Positions 35,246 to 43,010 of a stretch of DNA of 64,000 nt are shown here, in pieces; the first letter of the stretch is position 1, and every line of letters begins with the position of its first letter. Source of the DNA: Halosimplex pelagicum (lineage in GTDB: Archaea; Halobacteriota; Halobacteria; Halobacteriales; Haloarculaceae); the NCBI RefSeq assembly GCF_013415905.1, contig NZ_CP058909.1:4588001-4652000 (forward strand), written 5' to 3'. The notes below the pieces were generated by a model, which saw only the letters and a list, made by a program, of their open reading frames with translations, searched no databases and was not told where the DNA came from. Position numbers and translations under genes: made by a program.

Positions 35246-36005
35246 GCTTGTCCACCAGTGCGGTCGGGTCCTCGCGGGTCGCCGCGATGGCGTTGTGGAC
35301 GCGGCTGTTCCGGATCTGTTTCGCGCGGTGGCGCGAGGAGAACAATGCACGGGCGAGCCGGACGGACGTGCGAACCGGCGAGACGGTCGAACCGGGCTTG
35401 TCCTCCCAGGTGATCGGTACCTCGGCCACGTCCAGTTCCAGCGCGCCGGCCATCGCGACCAGTTCCACGTCCCAGGCGAAGCCCGGTTCGTAGAGGTGCT
35501 GCCGGACGGCCTCCCACGACTCGGCGGTGATCGCCTTGGCGCCGCACTGGTAGTCGTAGAGGTCGGCGTCGAGCATGCGGCGGGCGAGCCAGGCGAAGCC
35601 GTCGCCGAGGAACCGGCGCGCGAACGTCTGGTGGCTGGTGATCGTCGAGTCGGGGTGGCGCCGCGAGCCGACGGCCACGTTGGCGCCGCCATCCGTGATA
35701 GCGGCGAGCACGTCGGCGAACTCGCCGGGCGCGGTGGAGCCGTCGGCGTCGACGAATCCGAGTACGTCGGTGTCGAGCGCCTCGAACCCGGCGGTGACGG
35801 CGGCGCCCTTGCCCCGGCGGTACGGCGAGAGGTGGACGGTCGCCGGCAGATCCGAGAGTGCGGCGGCCACTCGGTCGTCGGCGTCGTCCAGCTCGATCCG
35901 GATCGCGTCGGGGGCGAGTGCCTCGTCGAGCGAGCGAACGTAGGCGGTGAGTCGGTCCACGTCGGGACGGAAGGCGGGGACCACGAGACCGACGGACGCG
36001 CTCAT
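35238..36005 (-). CDS. GT2 family glycosyltransferase (dolichyl-phosphate sugar synthase-like)
   Basis: 255 residues. GT-A fold: VGLVVPAFRPDVDRL, RRGKGAAVTAGFEAL and the metal-binding GFVDADGSTAPGEF (the DxD is DAD). DYQCGAKAIT and the WDVELVAMA segment are typical of DPM/dolichyl-phosphate glucosyltransferase-like enzymes. It makes a lipid-linked sugar at the cytoplasmic face. ATG 36005 lies ~29 nt from a GTAAAAAC element read on the minus strand, and the promoter is shared back-to-back with the DUF2298 gene. Coupled to GtrA by an 8-nt overlap. Confidence 0.92.
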   Translation of the reverse strand: MSASVGLVVPAFRPDVDRLTAYVRSLDEALAPDAIRIELDDADDRVAAALSDLPATVHLSPYRRGKGAAVTAGFEALDTDVLGFVDADGSTAPGEFADVLAAITDGGANVAVGSRRHPDSTITSHQTFARRFLGDGFAWLARRMLDADLYDYQCGAKAITAESWEAVRQHLYEPGFAWDVELVAMAGALELDVAEVPITWEDKPGSTVSPVRTSVRLARALFSSRHRAKQIRNSRVHNAIAATREDPTALVDKHD

Positions 36006-36102
36006 TGTCTGCCGTGACCACCGCGGCGAGTAAAAACGGATCGGAACCGGGGGCGGCTGGCCCACGTCGCCGACTCCGCGCGGCTCCGATCGGTCCACAA
36101 GA

Positions 36103-36109
36103 GGTATAG
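36103..36109 (+). promoter_or_regulatory. TATA box of the DUF2298 gene
   Basis: GGTATAG centred ~28 nt before ATG 36134, within a 128-bp divergent promoter region. Confidence 0.45.
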
Positions 36110-36133
36110 GCTCCGGAGACGGCCACACAGGTA

Positions 36134-38566
36134 ATGGAGTACGGTCTGGTCATCTGGTGGCTCGTGGCCTACCTCGCCCTGCTGGCCGTGGGGATGCCGG
36201 TGGCGGCCGCCCTGTTCCCCCGCCTCGCCGACCGCGGGGCGGGCGTCGCGCTCCCGACGGCGCTCGCCGTCCTCTGGGTCGTCACCTATCTCGTCGGGCA
36301 CGTCTCGCTGACCGCCGGCCTGCTCGTCGGCCTCGGCGCGCTCGCGGCCGCCGCCGGCGCCGCCCTCTACCGCGCCAACGAGACGGAGGGCACCCCGCTC
36401 TTCGACCGCCGCCGCTACGCGGAGGCCGCCGCCGTGTTCACCGTCGCGTTCCTGTTCATGATCGCCGTCCGCGCCGTCGACGCCGGCGTTCACCCCTTCC
36501 TCGGCGAGAAGTTCCTCGACTTCGGCATGCTGCAGTCGCTGCTGCGGGCCGACCGCCTCCCGCCCGAGGACATTTGGTTCGCCGGCCGCCCGGTCCAGTA
36601 CTACTACGGCGGCCACCTGATCGCCGCGCTGCTGACGAAGATCACGGGGACCGAGCCCCGGTTCGCCTACAACCTCGCCTTGGCGGGCTTCTACGGAATG
36701 GTCGTCACGGCCGCCTACGGGCTGGCAGGGTCGATCGCGGCGAGCCGCGATGTCTCTCGCGTCCGCGCGGGCGCGTTCGGTGCGTTCTTCGTCGGGTTCG
36801 CGAGCAACATCTCGACGCCGGTCTATTTCGTCGCCTGGCTGCTCCCCGACGGGATCGCCTCCTTCTTCGCCGGGCTGTTCGGCACGAACCTGGGACGGGT
36901 CGCCACCGGCGGGCTAACGGAGTTCCGCTACTGGGACGCCAGCCGCGTCATCGAGGGGACGATCAACGAGTTCCCCCTGTTCGCCTGGCTCAACGGCGAC
37001 CTCCACGCCCACATGATGTCCGCGCCGTTCGTCCTGCTTACCGCGGCGCTGCTCTTTAGCTACTACCGGACGCCCGAGACCGAGCTCACCCGCCGCCGGC
37101 TGCTCGTGTTCGCCGTCGTCCCGCCGCTCGCCGGGATGCTCGCCGTCGTCAACACGTGGTCGTTCCCGACCGCCGGCGGGCTGACGTTCCTGGCGCTCGC
37201 GCTCGCGCCCGCCGACCCGGTGACGCTGCTCCCGGCGTCGGTCGCCGACCGGATCCCGCGGCGGGAGAGCTGGCAGCGCGAACTCGCCCGTCACGGCGTC
37301 GCGCTCGGCGGCGCCGTCGCGGTCGTCGCCCTCGGGCTCGTCTGGTCGCTCCCGTTCTGGCTCGGTACCGCCAGCGGTCGGTCGATCGCCTTCTTCCCCG
37401 ACCGGAGCTCGCTCGGCGGACTACTGTTCGCCCACGGCGCGTTCGCGCTCCTGTTCGCGCTCCATCTGGCCCGCCACTCCTTCGCGGAGATCGACCGCGA
37501 GCACGTCGCCGAAGCGGTCGTGATGCTCGCCGTCGCCGTGCTGGTCGCCTGGATCGGGGGCTCGGCGGCCGCGTTCGCGATCTTCGGTCCGATGATCCTC
37601 GTCGCCTGGGTCCTCCTCCGGACGCAGGCCGACGCGGTCCACCGCGCGACCGCGCGAGCGACCGACGCGGCCCGCCGGGTCGCCACCGACGGCGGGACGG
37701 AGACCGCCGGAACGGCCTCCGGGTCCGACAGCGATCCCGACCCCGGAGTCCCCGAACGACTCCGCGACGTGGTCGGCTTCGAGACGCTCCTGATCGTCGC
37801 CGGGGCCGGTATCGTCGTCATCGTCGAATTCGTCTACGTCAAGGAGCAGGCCGGCCCCGGCCGGATGAACACCGTCTTCAAGACCTACGCGGACGTGTGG
37901 GTCCTCTGGGCGGTCGCCGCCGGAGCCATCCTCGCCCACCTCGTCGAGAACCACTCGCCGGGACTGGCGCTGTCGGGCGAGCGCTGGGCCGGGGTCTTCC
38001 GCGCGCTCGCGGTCGTCCTGATCGTCTCCACCGCGCTGTACGGCGCGCTCGCGGTCGGCGGCCACTTCAGCGGCGACGGCTACTTCAGCCGGTACAACCA
38101 CCCCGACGACCCCACGCTCGACGGCTTCACCTACATCAACGAGACCCACCCCGAGGAGTACGCCGCGATTCGGTGGTTCGAGGATGTCGAGGGCCAGCCC
38201 AACATCGCCTCGGCGCCCGGACAGGACATGTACCGCTGGACGAACCCGATATCGAGTCTCACGGGCGTCCCGACGCTGGCCGGGTGGGCTCACGAGGTCG
38301 GCTATCGCGGCGGGGAGTCCTACCGCGCCCGCGTGGACGACGTGAACACCATCTACACCGGGTCGCCCGAACAGCGGGCGTACTACCTCGACAAGTACGA
38401 GGTCGAGTACGTCTACGTCGGGTCGAACGAGCGCGACGCCTACGCGAGCGACGACCTCGCCGTCTTCGAGTCGATGGCCGGCGTCACGGTCGAGAAACAG
38501 TGGGACGGCGCGACCGTCTACCGGGTCGACCAGGAAGCGCTGGGATACACCGGAAAGAGCGGCTGA
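36134..38566 (+). CDS. DUF2298 (Chlor_Arch_YYY) membrane protein
   Basis: 810 residues with about 14 helices and a soluble C-terminal domain (from ~675). Family signature near 130-180: FLDFGMLQSLLRADRLPPEDIWFAG followed by VQYYYGGHLIAALLTKITG, the run of tyrosines that gives the family its name. EFPLFAWLNGDLHAHM and GRMNTVFKTYADVWVLW are also characteristic. It is likely a GT-C-like polymer or glycan enzyme acting outside the membrane; the substrate is unknown. The C-terminal part (YLDKYEVEYVYVGSNERD) is a soluble domain found in many such enzymes. It is divergent from the GT2-GtrA pair and may share their pathway. Confidence 0.88.
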   Translation: MEYGLVIWWLVAYLALLAVGMPVAAALFPRLADRGAGVALPTALAVLWVVTYLVGHVSLTAGLLVGLGALAAAAGAALYRANETEGTPLFDRRRYAEAAAVFTVAFLFMIAVRAVDAGVHPFLGEKFLDFGMLQSLLRADRLPPEDIWFAGRPVQYYYGGHLIAALLTKITGTEPRFAYNLALAGFYGMVVTAAYGLAGSIAASRDVSRVRAGAFGAFFVGFASNISTPVYFVAWLLPDGIASFFAGLFGTNLGRVATGGLTEFRYWDASRVIEGTINEFPLFAWLNGDLHAHMMSAPFVLLTAALLFSYYRTPETELTRRRLLVFAVVPPLAGMLAVVNTWSFPTAGGLTFLALALAPADPVTLLPASVADRIPRRESWQRELARHGVALGGAVAVVALGLVWSLPFWLGTASGRSIAFFPDRSSLGGLLFAHGAFALLFALHLARHSFAEIDREHVAEAVVMLAVAVLVAWIGGSAAAFAIFGPMILVAWVLLRTQADAVHRATARATDAARRVATDGGTETAGTASGSDSDPDPGVPERLRDVVGFETLLIVAGAGIVVIVEFVYVKEQAGPGRMNTVFKTYADVWVLWAVAAGAILAHLVENHSPGLALSGERWAGVFRALAVVLIVSTALYGALAVGGHFSGDGYFSRYNHPDDPTLDGFTYINETHPEEYAAIRWFEDVEGQPNIASAPGQDMYRWTNPISSLTGVPTLAGWAHEVGYRGGESYRARVDDVNTIYTGSPEQRAYYLDKYEVEYVYVGSNERDAYASDDLAVFESMAGVTVEKQWDGATVYRVDQEALGYTGKSG

Positions 38567-38602
38567 GCGGCTGACGACGCCGCCCGTCGCGGCGAACGTT
38601 CC

Positions 38603-39646
38603 TCAGTGCGAGTCGGAGTGGCGCCGCCGGTGGACGATCCCCTGGTTGTTCGCCGCGTTCCGCACGAACGACCGGAGCGCCTCGCCCGTCTCGCTCTCCT
38701 CGTCTAACACCATCGGTTCCCCGGCGTCGCCGCCCTCGCGGACGGCCGGGTCCAGCGGGATCTCGCCGAGGAACGGCATCTGCGCCTCCTCGGCGAACGC
38801 TTCCCCGCCGCCCTCGCCGAAGATGGCGTGTTCGCCGCCGCAGTCCGGACACCTGAACGAACTCATGTTCTCCACGATCCCGAGCACGGGCGTCTCGTGC
38901 TCGCCGAACATCTCCAGACCCTTCCGCGCGTCGTCGATGGCGACCTCCTGAGGCGTCGTGACGATCACTGCCCCGGTGACGGGGACGCTCTGGAGGAGCG
39001 TGAGCTGCGTGTCGCCGGTCCCCGGCGGCAGGTCGACGACCATGTAGTCGAGGCTGCCCCACTCCACGTCCTCCCAGAGCTGGGTGAGCACCTTGTGGAC
39101 CATCGGCCCGCGCCAGATGACCGGGTCGTCCTCGCCGACGAGGAAGTCCATGCTCATCAGTTTCATGCCGTATCGCTCCGGCGGCACGAGCGTCTCGTCG
39201 GGGGTCGCCTGGGGCTGCTGGTCGGCGTCGAGCATCCGCGGCACGTTCGGCCCGTACACGTCGGCGTCGAAGAGCCCGACGCGAGCGCCGAGCTGGGCCA
39301 GCCCCGCCGCGAGATTCACGGCGATCGTGCTCTTGCCGACGCCGCCTTTCCCCGACGCCACGGCGATGACGTTCTCGACGCCCGGCAGGACCGACCCCTC
39401 GGCGACGAGCCCGCTGTCGACCTCGGCGTCGAGTTCGACCCGCAGGTCCAGGCCCGACAGCGCCTCCCGGACCGCCCCCGCGATGTCGGTCTCCGTCGGG
39501 GAGTACGGCGCCCCCAGCGCCAGCGAGACGCGGACCTCCTCCTCGTCCATCTCCACCGAGTTGACCAGCCCGAGCGAGACGATATCGTCGCCCAGATCCG
39601 GGTCCTCGACCGTGCCGAGCAGGTCGAGCACGTCGTCTTCGTCCAT
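38603..39646 (-). CDS. Mrp/NBP35 family Fe-S cluster carrier ATPase
   Basis: 347 residues. An N-terminal MIP18/DUF59-type domain (1-~82) is followed by the P-loop ATPase: deviant Walker A GKGGVGKS (99-106), LFDADVYGPNVPRML, VVDLPPGTGD and the CxxC pair C266/C269 (CPDC) that holds a bridging 4Fe-4S cluster in the dimer. A C-terminal His-rich tail (HRRRHSDSH) is present. It assembles or delivers Fe-S clusters in the cytoplasm. This Mrp is unrelated to the Mrp antiporter. ATG 39646 is supported by an AACCCTTTTC element 29 nt upstream. Confidence 0.93.
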   Translation of the reverse strand: MDEDDVLDLLGTVEDPDLGDDIVSLGLVNSVEMDEEEVRVSLALGAPYSPTETDIAGAVREALSGLDLRVELDAEVDSGLVAEGSVLPGVENVIAVASGKGGVGKSTIAVNLAAGLAQLGARVGLFDADVYGPNVPRMLDADQQPQATPDETLVPPERYGMKLMSMDFLVGEDDPVIWRGPMVHKVLTQLWEDVEWGSLDYMVVDLPPGTGDTQLTLLQSVPVTGAVIVTTPQEVAIDDARKGLEMFGEHETPVLGIVENMSSFRCPDCGGEHAIFGEGGGEAFAEEAQMPFLGEIPLDPAVREGGDAGEPMVLDEESETGEALRSFVRNAANNQGIVHRRRHSDSH

Positions 39647-39804
39647 ACGTCCGTCTCCGGTGGTCCCGGCGAAAAGGGTTGTGGAGCGGCCGGTATCCGA
39701 CCGTGCCCGCTCCCGCTGGCTCATCGCTCAGACGAAAGTAATTCGGATTCTACCAGTATTACGAACACTTTTATGATAGAGGGAGAGAATGTCCCGGCAA
39801 CGGT

Positions 39805-41127
39805 ATGATACGCTGGGGACAGGGAATTACGACGGCCGTAGTGAGCGCCGTCGTAGTCAGCGCGGTGTTCGCCGGAGTTACAGTGGCGGGTGCAACGGTC
39901 GCGGCGGGCGCGAGCGGTCCGGACGACGGTGGAAACGAGTCACCGCTGGCCGAGGCGGGGCTGGACCAGACCGTCAGCGCCAACACGACGGTGTATCTCG
40001 ACGCGACGGGGTCGCGCGATCCCGACGGCGAGATCGGCCAGTATCGGTGGCGCCTCGAACTGCCGGACGGGAGCTATACGACGCCGTCGTGTGAGACGTG
40101 CGGGCGAACGAAGTTCGTTCCGCGCGAGACCGGCACCTACAACGCGACGGTCACGGTCACCGACGAAGACGGCGCGACCAGCGCCGACACGTTGCGTGTC
40201 CACGTCGAACCGTCGAGCGGCCCGTCGGTGACGCTATCGGGTCCGGACAGCGTCGTAGCGGGCAGCATCGGTGAGTATTCGGCGTCGGTTTCGGCCGGCG
40301 CGAACGACCTCGCGGGAGTGGTCTGGCGCGCGGACGGTCGGCGGCTGAACCGGACGACGCTCACGGGGGAGAGCGCGTCCGTCGACCACCTCCACGCGTT
40401 CAGATCCGGCGGGACGGTCACGCTCAGCGCCACCGCAGTCGATCGGCTCGGTCGCGAGCGGACCGCGACGAAGAACGTGACAGTCACCGACCCGTCGCTG
40501 TCCGACGACAGCGGTTCCGGGAGCGGCTACTCCACCGGCGGCAGCGACGACGACAGGAACAGGTGCTCCCGATACGGAGCGGACGACACGTACTGTAACA
40601 ACGACAGGATGACGCTCGACAGCAACGGAATCGTGATCTCCGACGCCGACAACGACGGGTCGGCTCGATGGGCGGGCGTGACCATCGACGAGGAGTTCGC
40701 TCAGAACCACGAGGGCGTGTCGTACGATTCGACCGACGGTGTTGTGGAATTTGACGGTCAGGAAGCGTACAAAGAGGCGCTGGAAGTGGATTCAGTGAAT
40801 GTGAATCCGGATGCCCGGGTAAATTCAAATCAGGAGAAAGATGATCAGGAGGACAGATCTGATGGAAATGAATTTGGGTACGGTGATAGCTCCTCCGGAG
40901 ATGATACTGGCTCCAGTAATGAAGATGAATCTACAAAAGATAAGACAGACAACTCAAATTCAAACACGGGAAGTGGAAATTCGGGGCAGATTCCGGAAAG
41001 AGTGATGGATATAATACAAAACGAAAGGGGTGGATCGTCATCTGCCAATCAGAATGAAACCAATACGGGGGATACAAATACAAGAACCGGACGGGTGCCT
41101 CCAGGCCGAAATAACGGAGGGTTTTAA
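39805..41127 (+). CDS. secreted PKD-domain protein with AT-rich, disordered C-terminus
   Basis: 440 residues. Signal peptide or anchor at about 8-33, PKD domain at ~48-133 (LDATGSRDPDGEIGQYRW, TGTYNATVTVTDEDGATSAD), a second Ig-like domain at ~138-228, and a Cys-containing segment RCSRYGADDTYCNN. A Ser/Asn/Asp-rich disordered tail follows. From about nt 40740 (residue ~312) base composition drops and AAA, AAT, ATA and AGA codons appear, unlike the start of the gene. It is probably a surface adhesin-like protein. The last codons overlap a good Shine-Dalgarno (GGAGG, 41116-41120) for the following pilin-like gene, so the two form an operon. Confidence 0.75.
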   Translation: MIRWGQGITTAVVSAVVVSAVFAGVTVAGATVAAGASGPDDGGNESPLAEAGLDQTVSANTTVYLDATGSRDPDGEIGQYRWRLELPDGSYTTPSCETCGRTKFVPRETGTYNATVTVTDEDGATSADTLRVHVEPSSGPSVTLSGPDSVVAGSIGEYSASVSAGANDLAGVVWRADGRRLNRTTLTGESASVDHLHAFRSGGTVTLSATAVDRLGRERTATKNVTVTDPSLSDDSGSGSGYSTGGSDDDRNRCSRYGADDTYCNNDRMTLDSNGIVISDADNDGSARWAGVTIDEEFAQNHEGVSYDSTDGVVEFDGQEAYKEALEVDSVNVNPDARVNSNQEKDDQEDRSDGNEFGYGDSSSGDDTGSSNEDESTKDKTDNSNSNTGSGNSGQIPERVMDIIQNERGGSSSANQNETNTGDTNTRTGRVPPGRNNGGF

Positions 41128-41129
41128 CT

Positions 41130-41243
41130 ATTATTGAAATACCTAAGAAGACACGAGGGTTGAGTACAGTTACCTCGTTACTGCTAGGTTCAATCCTGTT
41201 AATTGCGATTCTGTTTCTAACATTCTCTGGAACTGGACTTTTC
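41130..41243 (+). pseudogene. 5' fragment of a pilin-like gene split by an IS5-family element
   Basis: The frame encodes a short basic leader (EIPKKTRG) and a hydrophobic helix, LSTVTSLLLGSILLIAIL. This resembles a type IV pilin or signal anchor processed after RG. It stops at the insertion after TGLF. No ATG, GTG or TTG stands where expected: GGAGG at 41116-41120 is 9 nt before an ATT at 41130, and the first standard alternative is TTG 41160, which would lose the basic leader. So the gene uses ATT, or its start is mutated. The 3' part continues at 42189 in the same frame once the element and one 8-bp repeat are removed. Confidence 0.7.
41236..41243. repeat. 8-bp target site duplication, left copy
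   Basis: GACTTTTC, identical to 42181-42188, immediately outside the left inverted repeat of the insertion element. Confidence 0.9.
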
Positions 41244-41259
41244 GGCTCTGGTGAATCGC
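41244..41259. repeat. left terminal inverted repeat of the IS element
   Basis: GGCTCTGGTGAATCGC; 14 of 16 positions match the right end in inverted orientation (mismatches at positions 4 and 5). Confidence 0.9.
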
Positions 41260-41295
41260 TGTACGGCGTTGGCTTCGACCGTCAGAACGAGGAAA

Positions 41296-41343
41296 GTGAA
41301 GCGGGAAATCGCCGATGCCTATGTCGAAGATCTCCCGCTTCAC
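41296..41343 (+). promoter_or_regulatory. inverted repeat enclosing the transposase start codon
   Basis: GTGAAGCGGGA (41296-41306) pairs with TCCCGCTTCAC (41333-41343). The loop contains both candidate ATG codons, 41315 and 41321. In RNA this could hide the start when transcription enters from outside the element, a known theme in insertion sequences. Confidence 0.6.
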
Positions 41344-42148
41344 GAACAAAGCGGTTCAGTTAGCTAAAAACGCTGTTGGTGGGCGAGGCGAAGTCGCCGC
41401 CCCCGAAGGGGGTGGCGGCTTCGCCGAGTACGCGGTGCTGTCGCTGCACTGTCTGCGGGTTTACCTAGAGAAGTCGTACCGGGAAACACTCGATCTGCTG
41501 AGCGAAATGCCACAAATACTCGGAGAGATCGGCCTCGACGCGACCGATCTCCCCGATCACTCGACGCTGGTCAAGTGGTTTGATAGGATCAAGACAGCAC
41601 TCTGGCGAGTGCTGCTGCGCCTCTCGGCGCAGCTGCACGACCCGAGCGGTCACGCCGCGATCGACGCGACGTTCTTCGACCGCGAAACCGCCAGCAAACA
41701 CTACTGCCGCCGGACGAATTACCGCGTCCAGACGCTCAAAACCACTGCGCTCGTCGACACAGAAAGCCACGCGATTCTGGACGTTCACTGTACGACCGAG
41801 AAACGCCACGACACACAGCTCGGCTGGCAGGTCGCCCGCCGCAACGCGGGCGACTTGGCCAGCCTCGCTGCAGACAAAGGCTACGACTGGATGGAATTAC
41901 GCGAGAAACTCCGAGAGGAGGGCGTGAGACCACTGATCAAACACCGCGAGTTTCGGCCCATCGATCACGCGCACAACGCGCGGATCGATGGGCCTCGCTA
42001 CCGCCAACGATCGACGTGTGAAACCGTCTTCTCGACGATCAAGCGCACGCTCGGCGACGCCGTGCGTGCGCGAGCGTGGTTTCGGGAGTTCCGCGAAATC
42101 GTCCTGAAATGTGTCGTTCACAACATCAAGCGAGCCGTGACACCGTGA
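41321..42148 (+). CDS. IS5-family DDE transposase
   Basis: 275 residues from ATG 41321 (MSKISRFTNK, the usual opening of this group; ATG 41315 adds two residues). RNase-H-fold catalytic triad D115 (AAIDAT), D185 (AADKGYDW) and E234, with the IS4/IS5 signature Y227-(2)-R230-(3)-E234-(6)-K241. The N-terminal region has FAEYAVLSLHCLRVYL and LPDHSTLVKWFDRI. Codons 23-35 coincide with a strong 18-bp RNA hairpin. Intact, so the element is probably active or recently active. Confidence 0.95.
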   Translation: MSKISRFTNKAVQLAKNAVGGRGEVAAPEGGGGFAEYAVLSLHCLRVYLEKSYRETLDLLSEMPQILGEIGLDATDLPDHSTLVKWFDRIKTALWRVLLRLSAQLHDPSGHAAIDATFFDRETASKHYCRRTNYRVQTLKTTALVDTESHAILDVHCTTEKRHDTQLGWQVARRNAGDLASLAADKGYDWMELREKLREEGVRPLIKHREFRPIDHAHNARIDGPRYRQRSTCETVFSTIKRTLGDAVRARAWFREFREIVLKCVVHNIKRAVTP

Positions 42149-42164
42149 AATCAAGCTACGTCTG

Positions 42165-42180
42165 GCGATTCACCACGGCC
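42165..42180. repeat. right terminal inverted repeat of the IS element
   Basis: Reads GGCCGTGGTGAATCGC on the minus strand, pairing with the left end. Confidence 0.9.
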
Positions 42181-42188
42181 GACTTTTC
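42181..42188. repeat. 8-bp target site duplication, right copy
   Basis: GACTTTTC, identical to 41236-41243. Confidence 0.9.
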
Positions 42189-42917
42189 GTTAATAACCTA
42201 AGTGATACTGAACCGGGAACCTCAACGGAAACACCGGTTTCTACTTTCACACAATATACAGCGGTTTCTGCGGCTGAGACACAAACTTCCACTATGACTT
42301 CAACCGAGACCCCACTTACGACTATGTCGCCAACATTAACACCCTCAGCCACTCTAACTCCGGAGCCTTCGCCAGTGTCTGCTGAAACAACAGTACCTCC
42401 TGTAACTACTGTACCTACGCCGACTCCTGCATCTGACCCATTTGCAAATGAAAAGTACGATGAATTTGTAGGCGCGGTCTTTGGAGAGGCAGAAGTTGAT
42501 GCGGCAACTCCAATTAGACTTCGTGCTTGGAAAGTTGCAGAAGGGAATTCCCTGATTGTGGTCTTGAATCTAACATCCAAATCAGAGAATGATGTCAAAA
42601 GAGCCAGCGAAATAAACACGCTAGTCAGCAGTGGATATGCACAGGCTGTTGCTCACCACGATCTAGGAAGAATTGATGGGAAAATAACGGACAGACTTCG
42701 AATTGCGGAAGTGAACAACACTGGTACTCAACCAAAGACTCTCATCGTCAATACATCGCTCGCACGGGAGTACTATACGGGCCAGATTAACGCTGTAGAA
42801 TTTACCGAAGAGTACTGGGATACTGAGAGAAACATGACTGCTGACGAGATCGAATTCGTGTACAATATGGACATGAGAACAGGAAATCAAACGCTCTACA
42901 ACGCAACTGCTGACTGA
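42189..42917 (+). pseudogene. 3' fragment of the IS-split pilin-like gene
   Basis: Continues the frame of 41130-41243 after removal of the element. A Thr/Ser/Pro-rich linker (~75 residues, e.g. TPSATLTPEPSPVS) is followed by a ~150-residue globular domain starting FANEKYDEFVGAVFGE. The domain includes IRLRAWKVAEGNSLIVVLNL and a VNTSLAREYYTGQINAVEFTEEYW helix. Together with the 5' part this would be an anchored surface protein: helix, flexible stalk, domain. A truncated product could still start at ATG 42294 (207 residues) but would lack the anchor. AT-rich codon use throughout. No family recognised. Confidence 0.7.
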
Positions 42918-42965
42918 TTTTATAGAAGAGAGACAATCGCTTGTTCGTACCCTGCTACTAAATTA

Positions 42966-42971
42966 TTTTTT
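42966..42971 (+). terminator. oligo-T terminator before the proteasome genes
   Basis: T6 in an AT-rich stretch ~50 nt after the stop of the split gene and just before the psmB promoter. Confidence 0.4.
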
Positions 42972-42977
42972 AGCTAA

Positions 42978-42985
42978 CATATAAC
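42978..42985 (+). promoter_or_regulatory. TATA box of the proteasome beta/alpha pair
   Basis: ACATATAA centred ~28 nt before ATG 43011; fits a leaderless start. Confidence 0.55.
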
Positions 42986-43010
42986 TCCGGCCGACTCCGA
43001 CACCCTGCCG

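Larger units (their letters stand above)
41244..42180 (+). mobile_element. complete IS5-family insertion sequence (937 bp)
   Basis: Bounded by 16-bp imperfect terminal inverted repeats (GGCTCTGGTGAATCGC at 41244-41259; 42165-42180 reads GGCCGTGGTGAATCGC on the other strand; 14/16 matches) and an 8-bp direct repeat GACTTTTC on each side. It carries one intact DDE transposase gene. The 8-bp duplication fits ISH1-type members of the IS5 family in haloarchaea. The element looks recent: the transposase is intact, the ends are intact and the duplication is exact. It has higher G+C than the AT-rich DNA into which it inserted. Confidence 0.93.

Noticed and set aside
41315..41320. ATG 41315 as transposase start
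   Set aside because: Kept only as an alternative; MSKISRFT at 41321 matches the usual start of the group.
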